The notes: a model not told the origin generated them from the letters alone. 24,972 nucleotides of DNA from Nitrosomonadales bacterium (GCA_004525885.1 SPBV01000003.1:1-24972); one strand, 5' to 3'; shown: positions 7,856 to 16,395, counted from the stretch's first letter. Program-made: numbers and translations.

Positions 7856-9028
7856 ATGCGCAATTGGGTCCTTCCCGAGTACATCGAAGATATTCTACCC
7901 GCAGAAGCACTCCGCATAGAGTCAACGCGGAGACGAATTTTGGATTGGTTGTTAGTGCATGGTTATCAACTAGTGTGTCCACCCATGCTGGAGTTTGTAG
8001 AGTCACTGATCTCAGGTAGCGGTAGTGATATGAACTTACGTATGTTCAAAGTAGTTGATCAATTGAGCGGTAGAATGATGGGTTTACGTGCAGACATAAC
8101 ACCTCAGACCGCGCGTATCGATGCCCACTTACTAAATTCAGATGGCATTACTCGTTTATGCTATGCAGGTAGCGTGTTACACACTGTACCGTCAGGATTA
8201 ACCAGCACTCGCGAACCACTCCAGATTGGTGCAGAACTCTATGGTCATGCTGGACTGGAAAGTGATCTAGAAATCCAGCGGCTCATGTTACAAATTCTAA
8301 CGATGTCTGGAATAGATAAAGTTCATCTTGACCTTGGACATGTTGCCGTATTTCGTGGCCTTGTTAGGGGTGCCAAAATTCCAACTAGATTAGAGGAAGA
8401 ATTGTTTAGTGCACTACAAGCTAAGAATATCCCTAAATTAAAGGAACTCTGCTCAGAATTTGGTAAAAGTATAAGCAAAAATGTTGGGCATGCATTGATG
8501 TTATTGCCAGAGCTATACGGCGATAAAAAGGTGTTAGTACAAGCACGAAAATTTTTACCTAATTACCCAGAAATCAGGAAAGCACTCGATGAGTTGGAAG
8601 TGGTAGCTGCAGAATTGAAGTCTGTAGTGGATACTCTAGCTTTCGATCTGTCGGACTTACGTGGCTATCATTACCACAGCGGTATAGTATTTTCGGCTTA
8701 TGCCGACAACTACCCTAACGCAATTGCACTAGGTGGACGTTATGATGACATCGGAAAAGTATTTGGAAGAGCTCGTCCAGCTACCGGGTTTAGTATGGAT
8801 TTGCGTGAGTTATCAAGACTAAAAAAGACTCCTGACCCTAGCCTTAATGGAATCCTAGCTCCATATAGGAAAAATAACAAAGCCCTAGAAAAAAAAATTG
8901 AGCAGCTTCGCAAGAAGAACCAAATAGTGGTGGTGGAATTACCGAGGCATGGGGGTAACAGAGATACATTTAACTGTGACAGAAAGCTAGTATTACAAAA
9001 CAAAACCTGGAAAATTGTTGGCATTTAA
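7856..9028 (+). CDS. hisZ: ATP phosphoribosyltransferase regulatory subunit HisZ
   Basis: 390 residues. HisZ is a catalytically inactive paralogue of histidyl-tRNA synthetase. It binds the short form of HisG and is needed for the first step of histidine synthesis and its feedback control. The start MRNWVLPEYIEDILP and the class-II-synthetase-like core are visible (LRADITPQTARIDAH at about 80, LQIGAELYGHAG near 122, GYHYHSGIVFSAY near 271-283, GGRYDDIG near 293). The tail has the HisZ-type ELPRHGG...CDRKLV. Features needed for tRNA charging are not expected in this family. Its presence implies a short HisG elsewhere in the genome. It begins 34 bp after the DUF2065 gene with no visible Shine-Dalgarno sequence. 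Confidence 0.95.
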   Translation: MRNWVLPEYIEDILPAEALRIESTRRRILDWLLVHGYQLVCPPMLEFVESLISGSGSDMNLRMFKVVDQLSGRMMGLRADITPQTARIDAHLLNSDGITRLCYAGSVLHTVPSGLTSTREPLQIGAELYGHAGLESDLEIQRLMLQILTMSGIDKVHLDLGHVAVFRGLVRGAKIPTRLEEELFSALQAKNIPKLKELCSEFGKSISKNVGHALMLLPELYGDKKVLVQARKFLPNYPEIRKALDELEVVAAELKSVVDTLAFDLSDLRGYHYHSGIVFSAYADNYPNAIALGGRYDDIGKVFGRARPATGFSMDLRELSRLKKTPDPSLNGILAPYRKNNKALEKKIEQLRKKNQIVVVELPRHGGNRDTFNCDRKLVLQNKTWKIVGI

Positions 9029-9030
9029 TT

Positions 9031-9059
9031 TTATCTCCATAAATATTAAGCTTTATAAT
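9031..9059 (+). promoter_or_regulatory. Candidate promoter for purA
   Basis: TATAAT at 9054-9059 is a perfect -10. A weak -35, TTATCT, at 9031-9036 is 17 bp upstream. It would leave a leader of roughly 50 nt before purA. It could give purA its own transcription in addition to read-through from hisZ. By-eye match only. Confidence 0.33.
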
Positions 9060-9117
9060 TTCTTTCTCAGGAAGCTCTAGGATTTTTTAATAGTAAACTT
9101 CATAATACTTAAGTGAC

Positions 9118-10425
9118 ATGACTAAAAACGTTGTAGTGATCGGCACCCAATGGGGCGACGAAGGAAAAGGAAAAATTGTAGACTGGCTGACAGACCATGC
9201 GCAGGGAGTAATACGCTTTCAGGGTGGGCATAATGCTGGACACACACTAGTTATCGGCAGCAAAAAAACCGTTTTACATCTGATACCTTCTGGAATTCTA
9301 CGCAACAATGTGGCTTGTTATATTGGTAATGGTGTAGTTATATCTCCACAAGCATTACTTGAAGAAGTAGATATGTTAGAGCGGGCCGGAGTTAACGTGC
9401 GAGGACGACTACACATTAGCAAAGCCTGCCCGCTCATTCTACCTAGTCACAGTGCACTTGATAATGCTCGAGAAGCAGCTATGGGCGCAGACAAAATTGG
9501 GACCACTGGACGAGGCATTGGTCCTGCCTATGAGGACAAAGCTGCACGAAGAGCATTGCGCATACAGGATCTGTTTCACCACGACTATTTTACTGACAAA
9601 CTTGAAAAAATTTTAGATTATCACAATTTCGTACTAAAAAATTATTTTCATGTTTCAACTGTTGATTTTCAGAAAACCAAGGATGATATTCTGTCTCTAT
9701 CTGAGAGAATTAAACCAATGGTTGCAGATGTCTCTCAATTATTATTTGAAGCCAACAAAGCAGGTAACAACCTGTTATTTGAGGGTGCACAAGGGACGAT
9801 GCTAGACATAGATCACGGCACCTACCCGTATGTTACTTCAAGTAATTGTATTGCTGGTGCTGCGACAACAGGCAGCGGTGTTGGTCCGCAAATTTTGCAT
9901 TATATTTTGGGCATCACCAAAGCCTATACTACACGGGTTGGTGCAGGGCCATTTCCAACAGAACTAGATGATGATATTGGCGAACATCTGTCCAAACGTG
10001 GAAAAGAATTTGGTGCGACCACTGGCCGCCCACGTCGTTGCGGTTGGTTCGACGCAGTTGCTATGAAACGTTCAATTCAGATCAATGGTATATCTGGGCT
10101 ATGCGTAACCAAACTTGACGTTCTAGATGGTGTTGAAACTTTACGGATAGGCGTAGACTATAAATTTAGTAGAAATGAAAAAGAAGAAGAATTAGGTGGT
10201 ATCCTGCCAATAGGCGCAGATGAACTAGCTAACTGCAAGCCCATCTATGAGGAAATGCCAGGATGGATGGAAAGTACCGTAGGTATTAAAAATTTTGAGG
10301 AATTGCCAAAGGCAGCACAGAATTATCTGAAGCGTATAGAGTCAGTTTGTGAAGTTCCAGTGGACATGATCTCAACCGGACCAGGTAGGGAAGAGACTAT
10401 TGTACTACGGCACCCATTTGATTAA
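9118..10425 (+). CDS. purA: Adenylosuccinate synthetase
   Basis: 435 residues, typical length. PurA joins IMP and aspartate with GTP hydrolysis to give adenylosuccinate, the first step from IMP to AMP. The phosphate loop GDEGKGK at 13-19 includes the catalytic Asp14. His42 in GHNAGHT is the general acid, TTGRGIGPAYEDK at about 129-141 is a conserved IMP-binding element, and later GAQGTMLDIDHGTYP and TGRPRRCGWFD are near identical to the family. Coupling to hisZ is common in betaproteobacteria; both pathways draw on or feed the purine/AICAR pool. The gap after hisZ is 89 bp and the ribosome site is weak. Downstream lies a decayed gene. Confidence 0.98.
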   Translation: MTKNVVVIGTQWGDEGKGKIVDWLTDHAQGVIRFQGGHNAGHTLVIGSKKTVLHLIPSGILRNNVACYIGNGVVISPQALLEEVDMLERAGVNVRGRLHISKACPLILPSHSALDNAREAAMGADKIGTTGRGIGPAYEDKAARRALRIQDLFHHDYFTDKLEKILDYHNFVLKNYFHVSTVDFQKTKDDILSLSERIKPMVADVSQLLFEANKAGNNLLFEGAQGTMLDIDHGTYPYVTSSNCIAGAATTGSGVGPQILHYILGITKAYTTRVGAGPFPTELDDDIGEHLSKRGKEFGATTGRPRRCGWFDAVAMKRSIQINGISGLCVTKLDVLDGVETLRIGVDYKFSRNEKEEELGGILPIGADELANCKPIYEEMPGWMESTVGIKNFEELPKAAQNYLKRIESVCEVPVDMISTGPGREETIVLRHPFD

Positions 10426-10546
10426 TTTTTTATTTTTAAATCTGAACTATCCGAATAACAGAAAGATTCTTTGCTCCACTAGCGTCAACATATGAATCAG
10501 TGAACATTTAATTCATACGTTTACGATCACAAGAGCCGATCAAGTT

Positions 10547-10917
10547 ATGCCCAGCAAAGTTTACTACAACAGCGCATGCCCTATATTTGTAATGCAGGCA
10601 TTAAGAATCAGCACAAGCGCATGGAAGCATGTGGCCTTAAGGACATTAAGTGGATTGATGTATACGCTAATCCAAGTGCAGTATCTGAAATTGGCACTTC
10701 GTTGAACCAAGTTCGGGAAAGACTGTACGTCAAAGATCTTAATGGCCAACTTAATGTTGGTGTGGACGCATTCACACGCCTGTGGTCACAAACGAACAGT
10801 TAGCGCTAGCTTGCCAAACTGTTACAGTTCCCTATTTTTACGCAATTTTCACACTGGATGTACAACCTCTTCGCTCGTCTCCTATACCGTTGGAATTGTG
10901 CCAAGAGACGCTGGTAA
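10547..10917 (+). pseudogene. Degraded DCC/DUF393 thiol-oxidoreductase-like gene
   Basis: The reconstructed frame reads MPSKVYYNSACPI from 10547 to about 10585, then CNAGIKNQHKRMEACG... in a second frame to a TAG at 10801. After a second TAG at 10807 the same frame continues as LAKLLQFPIF...MYNLFARLLYRWN to a TAA at 10915-10917. Joined, this is a DUF393 (DCC family) protein of about 122 residues: the Cys-x-x-Cys (CPIC) near residue 11, RLYVKDLNGQLNVGVDAFTRLW in the middle, and the basic C-terminal helix. An extra AT dinucleotide in an ATAT stretch at 10583-10586 explains the frameshift. With two further stops, the gene cannot make a full product. A 75-residue open frame (10576-10803) survives but lacks both ends. 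The family is thought to act in thiol-disulphide chemistry; its function is not well known. Confidence 0.82.
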
Positions 10918-10975
10918 TACTATATATTCTATAAGCTATAGATAGATCAGCAGTTTCTACCGAGATTATCATACT

Positions 10976-11584
10976 TCAAGGGTTGCCCTGCTTCAACTCA
11001 ATAAACCGTTTTCTATCAGAATTGAATCTTGTTTCAACTTCTTTAATTTGCTCTTTCCTCTTCACTAACTCGTCCCTCAACCGTCCTATTTCTTTCTTTG
11101 CAGAATCTATCTCCTTCTGGATTGAGGCAAGTACAGGACTCTTAGCTTTCTTGGCCTCAACAAATTGCGACTGTAAGGCCTTAAGCCTAGATTCGGAAAC
11201 TTTAAGTCGCGGCTCAATCCCCTTGATAGCTAATTCTATTGGTTGAATATTCCGGTCACTTGCCAAATCAATCTCTTTTTTATCGGTATAGGTAGCAAGT
11301 AGTGCAGCATCAAGCCTTTTCCTTTCCATAATATTCTTATTCTCTACTGCTTCCCGTTTGGCCTGTTCTCCCCCTTCTTTCACTCCCGTTTTCTCATCTG
11401 TCTTCTTAATAACGACCCCGTGGTCGCTCATCTCAATGGTCGCCTTACCAAGACACTCCTGTGGAGGAATTTTGTCGTAGTATTGGGTCCTCCCCTTATC
11501 ATCAATACATTTCTTCAGTGCAGCAGATGCCGGTTGAATAAAGATAAATATAAAAACAAAAGAGATTATGGTAAACCAACGCAT
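10976..11584 (-). CDS. Exported DUF4124 protein with C-terminal coiled coil
   Basis: 202 residues. A signal peptide (hydrophobic 3-17, ending PASA, likely cleaved after residue 21) is followed by a DUF4124-like module (about 22-58: CIDDKGRTQYYDKIPPQEC, with Cys26 and Cys44). The remainder is highly charged, and from about 125 to 198 it has the heptad pattern of a long coiled coil rich in Lys, Glu and Arg. The function is unknown; DUF4124 proteins are common exported proteins of beta- and gammaproteobacteria. A strong AGGAG precedes the ATG. It lies 25 bp after pyrE and is probably co-transcribed. A small hairpin (TCTATA-AGC-TATAGA) past its end has no T-tract. Confidence 0.8.
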   Translation of the reverse strand: MRWFTIISFVFIFIFIQPASAALKKCIDDKGRTQYYDKIPPQECLGKATIEMSDHGVVIKKTDEKTGVKEGGEQAKREAVENKNIMERKRLDAALLATYTDKKEIDLASDRNIQPIELAIKGIEPRLKVSESRLKALQSQFVEAKKAKSPVLASIQKEIDSAKKEIGRLRDELVKRKEQIKEVETRFNSDRKRFIELKQGNP

Positions 11585-11609
11585 TGATTTCTCCTATTAG
11601 ATCTCTTAA

Positions 11610-12251
11610 TCAGACAACACCATATTGTGCGCGATAATTTTCTATCGCACGTAGATTGAGTACTAGATCGTCCCTATCCTGCAGATAGTTCATTAAGTTG
11701 TCCAGGTTAATAATGCTAATTACTGGGATTCCATACATCTTTCGAATTTCTTGAACTGCTGACAGACCCTCATTCCCCCGCTCCATCCTGTCAAGGGCGA
11801 TGATTACACCACAGGGTTTGGCGCCTGCTTCACGAATAAAATCTACAGTTTCACGTATCGATATGCCAGCTGAAATTACGTCATCAATGATCAGCACTCG
11901 CCCAGAAAGTGGAGAGCCAACTATACTACCGCACTCACCATGATCTTTTTCTTCCTTTCTATTGAAGCAGAAGGGATAATTATTCCCGATCTCAGAAAGG
12001 GTAATGGAAATTGCACTTACCAATGGAATGCCCTTGTATGCTGGGCCAAACAACATATCAAACGGAAGCTGTGCGGCGAGAATAGCTTTCGCGTAAAATT
12101 GTCCAATCTTACACAGAGAGTCACCATCATTGAACAGCCCGGCATTAAAAAAATATGGCGACAGCCTCCCTGCTTTGGTTTTAAATTCACCAAAACGTAA
12201 AACATTGTGGCTAATGGCAAACTCGATAAATTCTTGCCGGAAATCAGGCAT
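11610..12251 (-). CDS. pyrE: Orotate phosphoribosyltransferase
   Basis: 213 residues, as in E. coli. PyrE adds ribose 5-phosphate from PRPP to orotate to make OMP in pyrimidine synthesis. The PRPP-binding motif VLIIDDVISAGIS is at 119-131. The mobile catalytic loop is FNRKEEKDHGE at about 97-107, and FGPAYKGIPL (69-77) is also conserved. It is divergent from xth with only 27 bp between the two start codons, and no Shine-Dalgarno sequence is visible in front of it. The DUF4124 gene follows. Confidence 0.96.
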   Translation of the reverse strand: MPDFRQEFIEFAISHNVLRFGEFKTKAGRLSPYFFNAGLFNDGDSLCKIGQFYAKAILAAQLPFDMLFGPAYKGIPLVSAISITLSEIGNNYPFCFNRKEEKDHGECGSIVGSPLSGRVLIIDDVISAGISIRETVDFIREAGAKPCGVIIALDRMERGNEGLSAVQEIRKMYGIPVISIINLDNLMNYLQDRDDLVLNLRAIENYRAQYGVV

Positions 12252-12278
12252 AACTATAAATAACTAGAGAAAGAAAAC

Positions 12279-13052
12279 ATGCGAATTATAACGCTTAACT
12301 TAAATGGCGTACGCTCTGCCGCAAATAAAGGTTATTTCCACTGGTTACAAAAACAAGGGGCTGACATTGTGTGCGTACAAGAACTTAAAGCTCAAATTAC
12401 TGATCTCACCAGTGATATACTTGCACCCGATAGCTACCATGGCTATTTTCACTGTTCTGAAAGGAAAGGATATAGTGGGGTAGGCATTTTCTGCAGAAGA
12501 AAACCTAATAAAATTATTGAAGGTATTGGCATTAATAGGATTGATACTGAGGGACGCTATTTGCGTGCTGACTTTGATAATTTGAGCATAATTTCGGTCT
12601 ATTTTCCTTCTGGTTCTAGCGGCGAACACCGTCAAGCAGAAAAATTCTTCTTCCTAAGACACTTCTTTCCATTACTTAAAAAACTCAGAGCAAGTGGTAG
12701 AGAGGTTATCTTATGTGGTGACTGGAATATTGCCCATAAGGAAATAGACTTGAAAAACTGGCGCGCCAATCAAAAAAATTCTGGATTTCTACCGGAAGAA
12801 CGTGCATGGCTTACAAAAATTTTCGATAAGATCAAGTTTGTAGATATATTCAGGCAAATCAACCAAGAACCAGACCAATACACATGGTGGTCCAACCGGG
12901 GAAGAGCCTGGGACAAAAATGTAGGTTGGCGAATTGACTATCAGATCGGTACGCCTGGGATTTCAGGCAAAGCTACTGAAGCTCTAATTTACAAATCAGA
13001 ACGTTTCTCCGATCACTCTCCTCTGATCATTGACTACGACTATAAACTATGA
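12279..13052 (+). CDS. xth: Exodeoxyribonuclease III
   Basis: 257 residues. It is a metal-dependent 3'-5' exonuclease and AP endonuclease for base-excision repair. Visible family motifs are LNLNGVRSA (Asn7), VQELK (Glu35, metal), CGDWNIAHKEIDLKNW (catalytic Asp and Asn near 147-149), and the C-terminal SDHSPLIIDYD with catalytic His246. GAGAAAG before the ATG is a modest ribosome site. The stop overlaps the ampG start (ATGA), which suggests translational coupling. The xth/pyrE divergence is a frequent betaproteobacterial arrangement. Confidence 0.96.
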   Translation: MRIITLNLNGVRSAANKGYFHWLQKQGADIVCVQELKAQITDLTSDILAPDSYHGYFHCSERKGYSGVGIFCRRKPNKIIEGIGINRIDTEGRYLRADFDNLSIISVYFPSGSSGEHRQAEKFFFLRHFFPLLKKLRASGREVILCGDWNIAHKEIDLKNWRANQKNSGFLPEERAWLTKIFDKIKFVDIFRQINQEPDQYTWWSNRGRAWDKNVGWRIDYQIGTPGISGKATEALIYKSERFSDHSPLIIDYDYKL

Positions 13053-14443
13053 TGTCTGCTGCCCTATCAGAATGGCTACATGCTTTCCGTATTTACACCC
13101 ATCCACGAGTGTTGGGGATGCTTTCATTAGGTTTTTCAGCTGGGCTACCACTACTTCTGATACTGGGCACTCTGTCATTCTGGTTAAGAGAAGCAGGCAT
13201 AGACCGCTCAACCATCGGTTATTTTAGCTGGATTGGCCTAGCATATGGTTTTAAATGGCTATGGTCACCACTAGTGGATCGATTGTCGTTGCCATTACTA
13301 ACCAAATTACTAGGACGACGGCGTGCATGGATAATTTTATCGCAAATAACCATTACTATCGCACTAGTCGGAATGGCAAATACAGACCCTATTGATAACC
13401 TGACTCAAATGGTGTTTTTTGCCCTAGCGGTAGCTTTTGCATCTGCAACACAAGATATTGCGCTGGATGCTTATCGAATTGAAGCTGTCGCACTAAGACT
13501 ACAAGGGGCCATGGCAGCAACCTATCAGGCGGGTTATCGCTTAGCCATGATACTAGCATCTGCTGGAGTACTATGGATAGCAGCAGCGGTGGACCCATCA
13601 GAGACCACTTATGACTACTCACCCTGGTGCACTGCCTATCTGGTAATGGCTGCATGTATGGCTGTAGGTATTATCACTACTCTCATCATCCGCGAACCAG
13701 AAATTCCTGTTAGCCAACTTATTAATGAGAATGAAAATCATGCCAGGAAAATGATTGCACACTGGAATCTAAATCCACAACTAACGCAAATATTAGCCTG
13801 GCTGTATGGTGCAATAATTGCGCCATTCCGAGATTTTGTTGTGCGCCATGGTCAGCGCGCATTACTAATTCTTGCGCTAATAGCTGTTTATCGCATCTCA
13901 GATGTAGTTATGGGAATAATGAGTAACCCTTTCTATGTGGATATGGGTTACACCAAGAATGAGGTAGCTACTGTATCCAAAGTCTATGGAGTTATCATGA
14001 CAATCGTAGGCGCGGCTCTGGGTGGAGTACTAACAGCAAAGATCGGCATCATGCGAACATTGTTCCTGGGAGCGGCGCTGTCTGCGGCAACTAACTTACT
14101 TTTCGTCTGGCTAGCTGGACGCGGACATGACGTGACAGGATTAGTATTCACTATCTCTGCAGACAACCTTTCAGCCGGTATCGCCTCTTCTGCCTTTATC
14201 GCCTATCTTTCTGGATTGACTAATTCAGCATATTCTGCAACACAATATGCGCTGTTCAGTTCGGTGATGTTGTTACTACCGAAGTTTATCGCTGGATTTA
14301 GTGGAAATTTTGTTGATACTTATGGCTACGCTAGTTTTTTTACCGGAACCGCATTACTCGGTTTACCAGTACTGGTATTAGTATGGCTTGCTGGGAAAGA
14401 AAAATTTAATGCCCCAGAGGATATAACCCCCTATTCCAAGTAA
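13049..14443 (+). CDS. ampG: AmpG-type muropeptide permease (MFS)
   Basis: 464 residues with about 12 hydrophobic helices. AmpG imports GlcNAc-anhydroMurNAc peptides from the periplasm for cell-wall recycling and, where AmpC is regulated, links recycling to beta-lactamase induction. Recognisable segments are MLSLGFSAGLPLLLILGTLSFWLRE at the start of the membrane domain, WLWSPLVDRL near 68, ASATQDIALDAYRIE near 131-145, GYRLAM, and FYVDMGYTKNEVA in the second half. Two adjacent ATGs (13049 and 13052) are possible starts; the first overlaps the xth stop. It converges on metW across 12 bp with no obvious terminator. The lytic transglycosylase at the left of the window makes the matching substrate. 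Confidence 0.93.
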   Translation: MMSAALSEWLHAFRIYTHPRVLGMLSLGFSAGLPLLLILGTLSFWLREAGIDRSTIGYFSWIGLAYGFKWLWSPLVDRLSLPLLTKLLGRRRAWIILSQITITIALVGMANTDPIDNLTQMVFFALAVAFASATQDIALDAYRIEAVALRLQGAMAATYQAGYRLAMILASAGVLWIAAAVDPSETTYDYSPWCTAYLVMAACMAVGIITTLIIREPEIPVSQLINENENHARKMIAHWNLNPQLTQILAWLYGAIIAPFRDFVVRHGQRALLILALIAVYRISDVVMGIMSNPFYVDMGYTKNEVATVSKVYGVIMTIVGAALGGVLTAKIGIMRTLFLGAALSAATNLLFVWLAGRGHDVTGLVFTISADNLSAGIASSAFIAYLSGLTNSAYSATQYALFSSVMLLLPKFIAGFSGNFVDTYGYASFFTGTALLGLPVLVLVWLAGKEKFNAPEDITPYSK

Positions 14444-14455
14444 GAGCTATAACCG

Positions 14456-15067
14456 CTACTTCTGTTGTTCGAATCGGTAAAATGCTAGCTTCCCTAATAA
14501 ATTTGGAGCAAAAGAGATTTGATGATCTCCGTTCATTATCCTACGCTCAAGAATATGTACGCCATACTGACGGCAAAATCTCTCAAAGTCACTAAGCGTA
14601 CATAGATGAATATTTGGCGTATCAAACCACTCATACGGTAACACCTCCGAAACAGGCATATGGCCAGACATTACCTGCAGACGGTTTTTCCAATAGCCAA
14701 AATTAGGAAAAGATACAATACCCTCCTTACTTACCCGCATCATTTCTTTTATGAGTCCTTCAGTATGTCTCATTGCTTGCAATGTTTGTGACAAAATCAC
14801 ATAGTCGAAAGATCCAGATTCGAAACTTGATAGACCTGATTCCAGATCACTCTGAATCACATTTATCCCATTATTGAAGCAAGCTTGAATATTTTCGTCA
14901 TTGATTTCTACCCCGTAGCCATGGACATTTCGCGTATCACTCAAATAACGTAATAGTGAGCCATCGCCACAACCGAGATCGAGTACTTTTGCTCCCGCCT
15001 TGACCAAAGCAGCAATGGCAGCAAAATCTGGCCTTGAGATAGTAGATGAAATAGTAGTGTTCGTCAT
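14456..15067 (-). CDS. metW: Methionine biosynthesis protein MetW
   Basis: 203 residues, a class I SAM-dependent methyltransferase-like fold. Motif I, VLDLGCGDGSLL, lies at 28-39. GYGVEINDENIQAC follows, then YVILSQTLQAMRH, and MRVSKEGIVSFPNFGYWKNR is a characteristic MetW stretch. MetW works with MetX in homoserine acylation; in related bacteria it stimulates MetX, and a catalytic methyltransferase role is not established. AAGG about 5 nt before the ATG is the ribosome site. It lies 145 bp downstream of metX, with a stable hairpin just ahead of its ribosome site. Confidence 0.94.
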   Translation of the reverse strand: MTNTTISSTISRPDFAAIAALVKAGAKVLDLGCGDGSLLRYLSDTRNVHGYGVEINDENIQACFNNGINVIQSDLESGLSSFESGSFDYVILSQTLQAMRHTEGLIKEMMRVSKEGIVSFPNFGYWKNRLQVMSGHMPVSEVLPYEWFDTPNIHLCTLSDFERFCRQYGVHILERRIMNGDHQISFAPNLLGKLAFYRFEQQK

Positions 15068-15080
15068 TGCCTTCAGTATT

Positions 15081-15099
15081 CGCTGAATATAATTCAGCG
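15081..15099 (-). promoter_or_regulatory. Perfect hairpin in the metX-metW spacer
   Basis: CGCTGAAT, loop of 3, ATTCAGCG: an 8-bp perfect stem that ends 13 nt before the metW ATG, close to the AAGG ribosome site. A second 6-bp stem (CTGAAG / CTTCAG, 15127-15147) lies further upstream. No T-tract follows, so a terminator is unlikely. Control of metW translation or mRNA processing is possible. No known SAM or SAH riboswitch motif was recognised. Confidence 0.45.
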
Positions 15100-15212
15100 G
15101 TGTAATAATTGAAGATTAGTATCAACCTGAAGTAGCCTTATCTTCAGATACGTAACTTCTGCGAGGTTGTGTATATGCTACTCAAAAAATACCAAGTACT
15201 GGAACTTCTAGT

Positions 15213-16340
15213 CTAAATAATAATATTATTCATATAAGCTCTCACCAGCTCATGATAATAGCGGTCCTCCATTAAAAAGGAGTCATGACCATAGCTGGAA
15301 GTGATTTCCGCATAGCTAACATTTAGCTCGTTATCCAACAACGCCTTAACGATCGCACGTGAACGTTCAGGCGAAAAACGCCAATCTGTGGTAAAAGACA
15401 GCACCAGAAAATCTGCTTGAGCAGCACTAAATGCCTCTCTGAGATCTCCTTTGGAATCGTGTGCTGGATCAAAATAATCTAGTGCCTTAGTCATTAATAA
15501 ATAAGTATTGGCATCAAACTGATCAGCAAATTTATCACCCTGATAGCGCAGATATGATTCGATTTCAAATTCTACGTCGAAACCAAAACCAAGTGGCCCA
15601 TTACGCAGCTCTCGTCCAAACTTTTCAGCCATCGAATGGTCGGATAAATATGTGATGTGTCCTAACATGCGCGCAAGCCGAAGGCCTCGACGTGGTACTG
15701 CATCGTGAGAGCAATAATCCCCACCGTAAAAATCAGGATCTGTAATTATCGCTTGTCGCGCAACATCGTTGAATGCAATGTTCTGTGCAGTTAACTTGGA
15801 AGCTGCGGCAATGACCAACGCATGTTGAACTCTATCAGGAAAATCAAGCGTCCATTGCAAAGCCTGCATTCCACCCAAACTACCCCCAGCTATCGCTGCA
15901 AACTGTTTGATGCCAAGATGATTTGCTAGCTGTACCTGAGCGGCAACCCAGTCTTGTACTGTTACCATTGGAAAACCTGCACCATAAAGTTTACCAGTCT
16001 TCGCGTTGATGCTGGCAGGACCAGTAGAGCCATGACAGCCCCCAAGATTGTTTACCCCCACAACAAAAAACTTGCGTGTATCGATAGGCTTTCCAGGACC
16101 AATCATATTGTCCCACCAACCAATACTCTTGGGATCATCAGCGTAATAACCAGCTACGTGATGATTGCTAGAGAGCGCATGACAGATTAGTACAGAGTTA
16201 GATTTAGTTTCGTTAAGCTCACCATAAGTTTCATACATTAAATCGTAGCTGTCGAGAACGGCGCCACTTTTTAAATGTAAAGGCTTGTCAAAATGAACAC
16301 TTTTAGGAATGACAATGCCAACTGATGTTAAATCTAGCAT
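15213..16340 (-). CDS. metX: Homoserine O-acyltransferase MetX
   Basis: 375 residues, an alpha/beta-hydrolase enzyme that acylates homoserine, the first committed step to methionine. The nucleophile is Ser154 in AGGSLGGMQAL, with Asp319 in SFTTDWRFSPERSR and His352 in SYGHDSF completing the triad. VNNLGGCHGSTGP (97-109) is conserved. Many betaproteobacterial MetX proteins use succinyl-CoA despite the name acetyltransferase, so the acyl donor should be treated as open, with succinyl likely. The start lacks a clear Shine-Dalgarno sequence; the N-terminus SVGIVIPKSVHFDKPL aligns with the family just after this ATG. It is followed by metW. Confidence 0.95.
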   Translation of the reverse strand: MLDLTSVGIVIPKSVHFDKPLHLKSGAVLDSYDLMYETYGELNETKSNSVLICHALSSNHHVAGYYADDPKSIGWWDNMIGPGKPIDTRKFFVVGVNNLGGCHGSTGPASINAKTGKLYGAGFPMVTVQDWVAAQVQLANHLGIKQFAAIAGGSLGGMQALQWTLDFPDRVQHALVIAAASKLTAQNIAFNDVARQAIITDPDFYGGDYCSHDAVPRRGLRLARMLGHITYLSDHSMAEKFGRELRNGPLGFGFDVEFEIESYLRYQGDKFADQFDANTYLLMTKALDYFDPAHDSKGDLREAFSAAQADFLVLSFTTDWRFSPERSRAIVKALLDNELNVSYAEITSSYGHDSFLMEDRYYHELVRAYMNNIII

Positions 16341-16366
16341 TAAAATAATTAAGGTCTTAAAAATAA

Positions 16367-16395
16367 ACTATAAGCTAACAACACATGAAGAGCAA
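16367..16395 (-). promoter_or_regulatory. Candidate promoter for metX-metW
   Basis: On the minus strand TTGCTC (16395-16390), 17 bp, then TATAGT (16372-16367). The -10 matches five of six and the -35 three of six positions. It would start transcription about 20 nt before the metX ATG. By-eye match. Confidence 0.35.

Noticed and set aside
10742..10945. 67-residue open frame within the pseudogene
   Set aside because: It is out of frame with the DUF393 pattern and only reflects the decayed gene beneath it.
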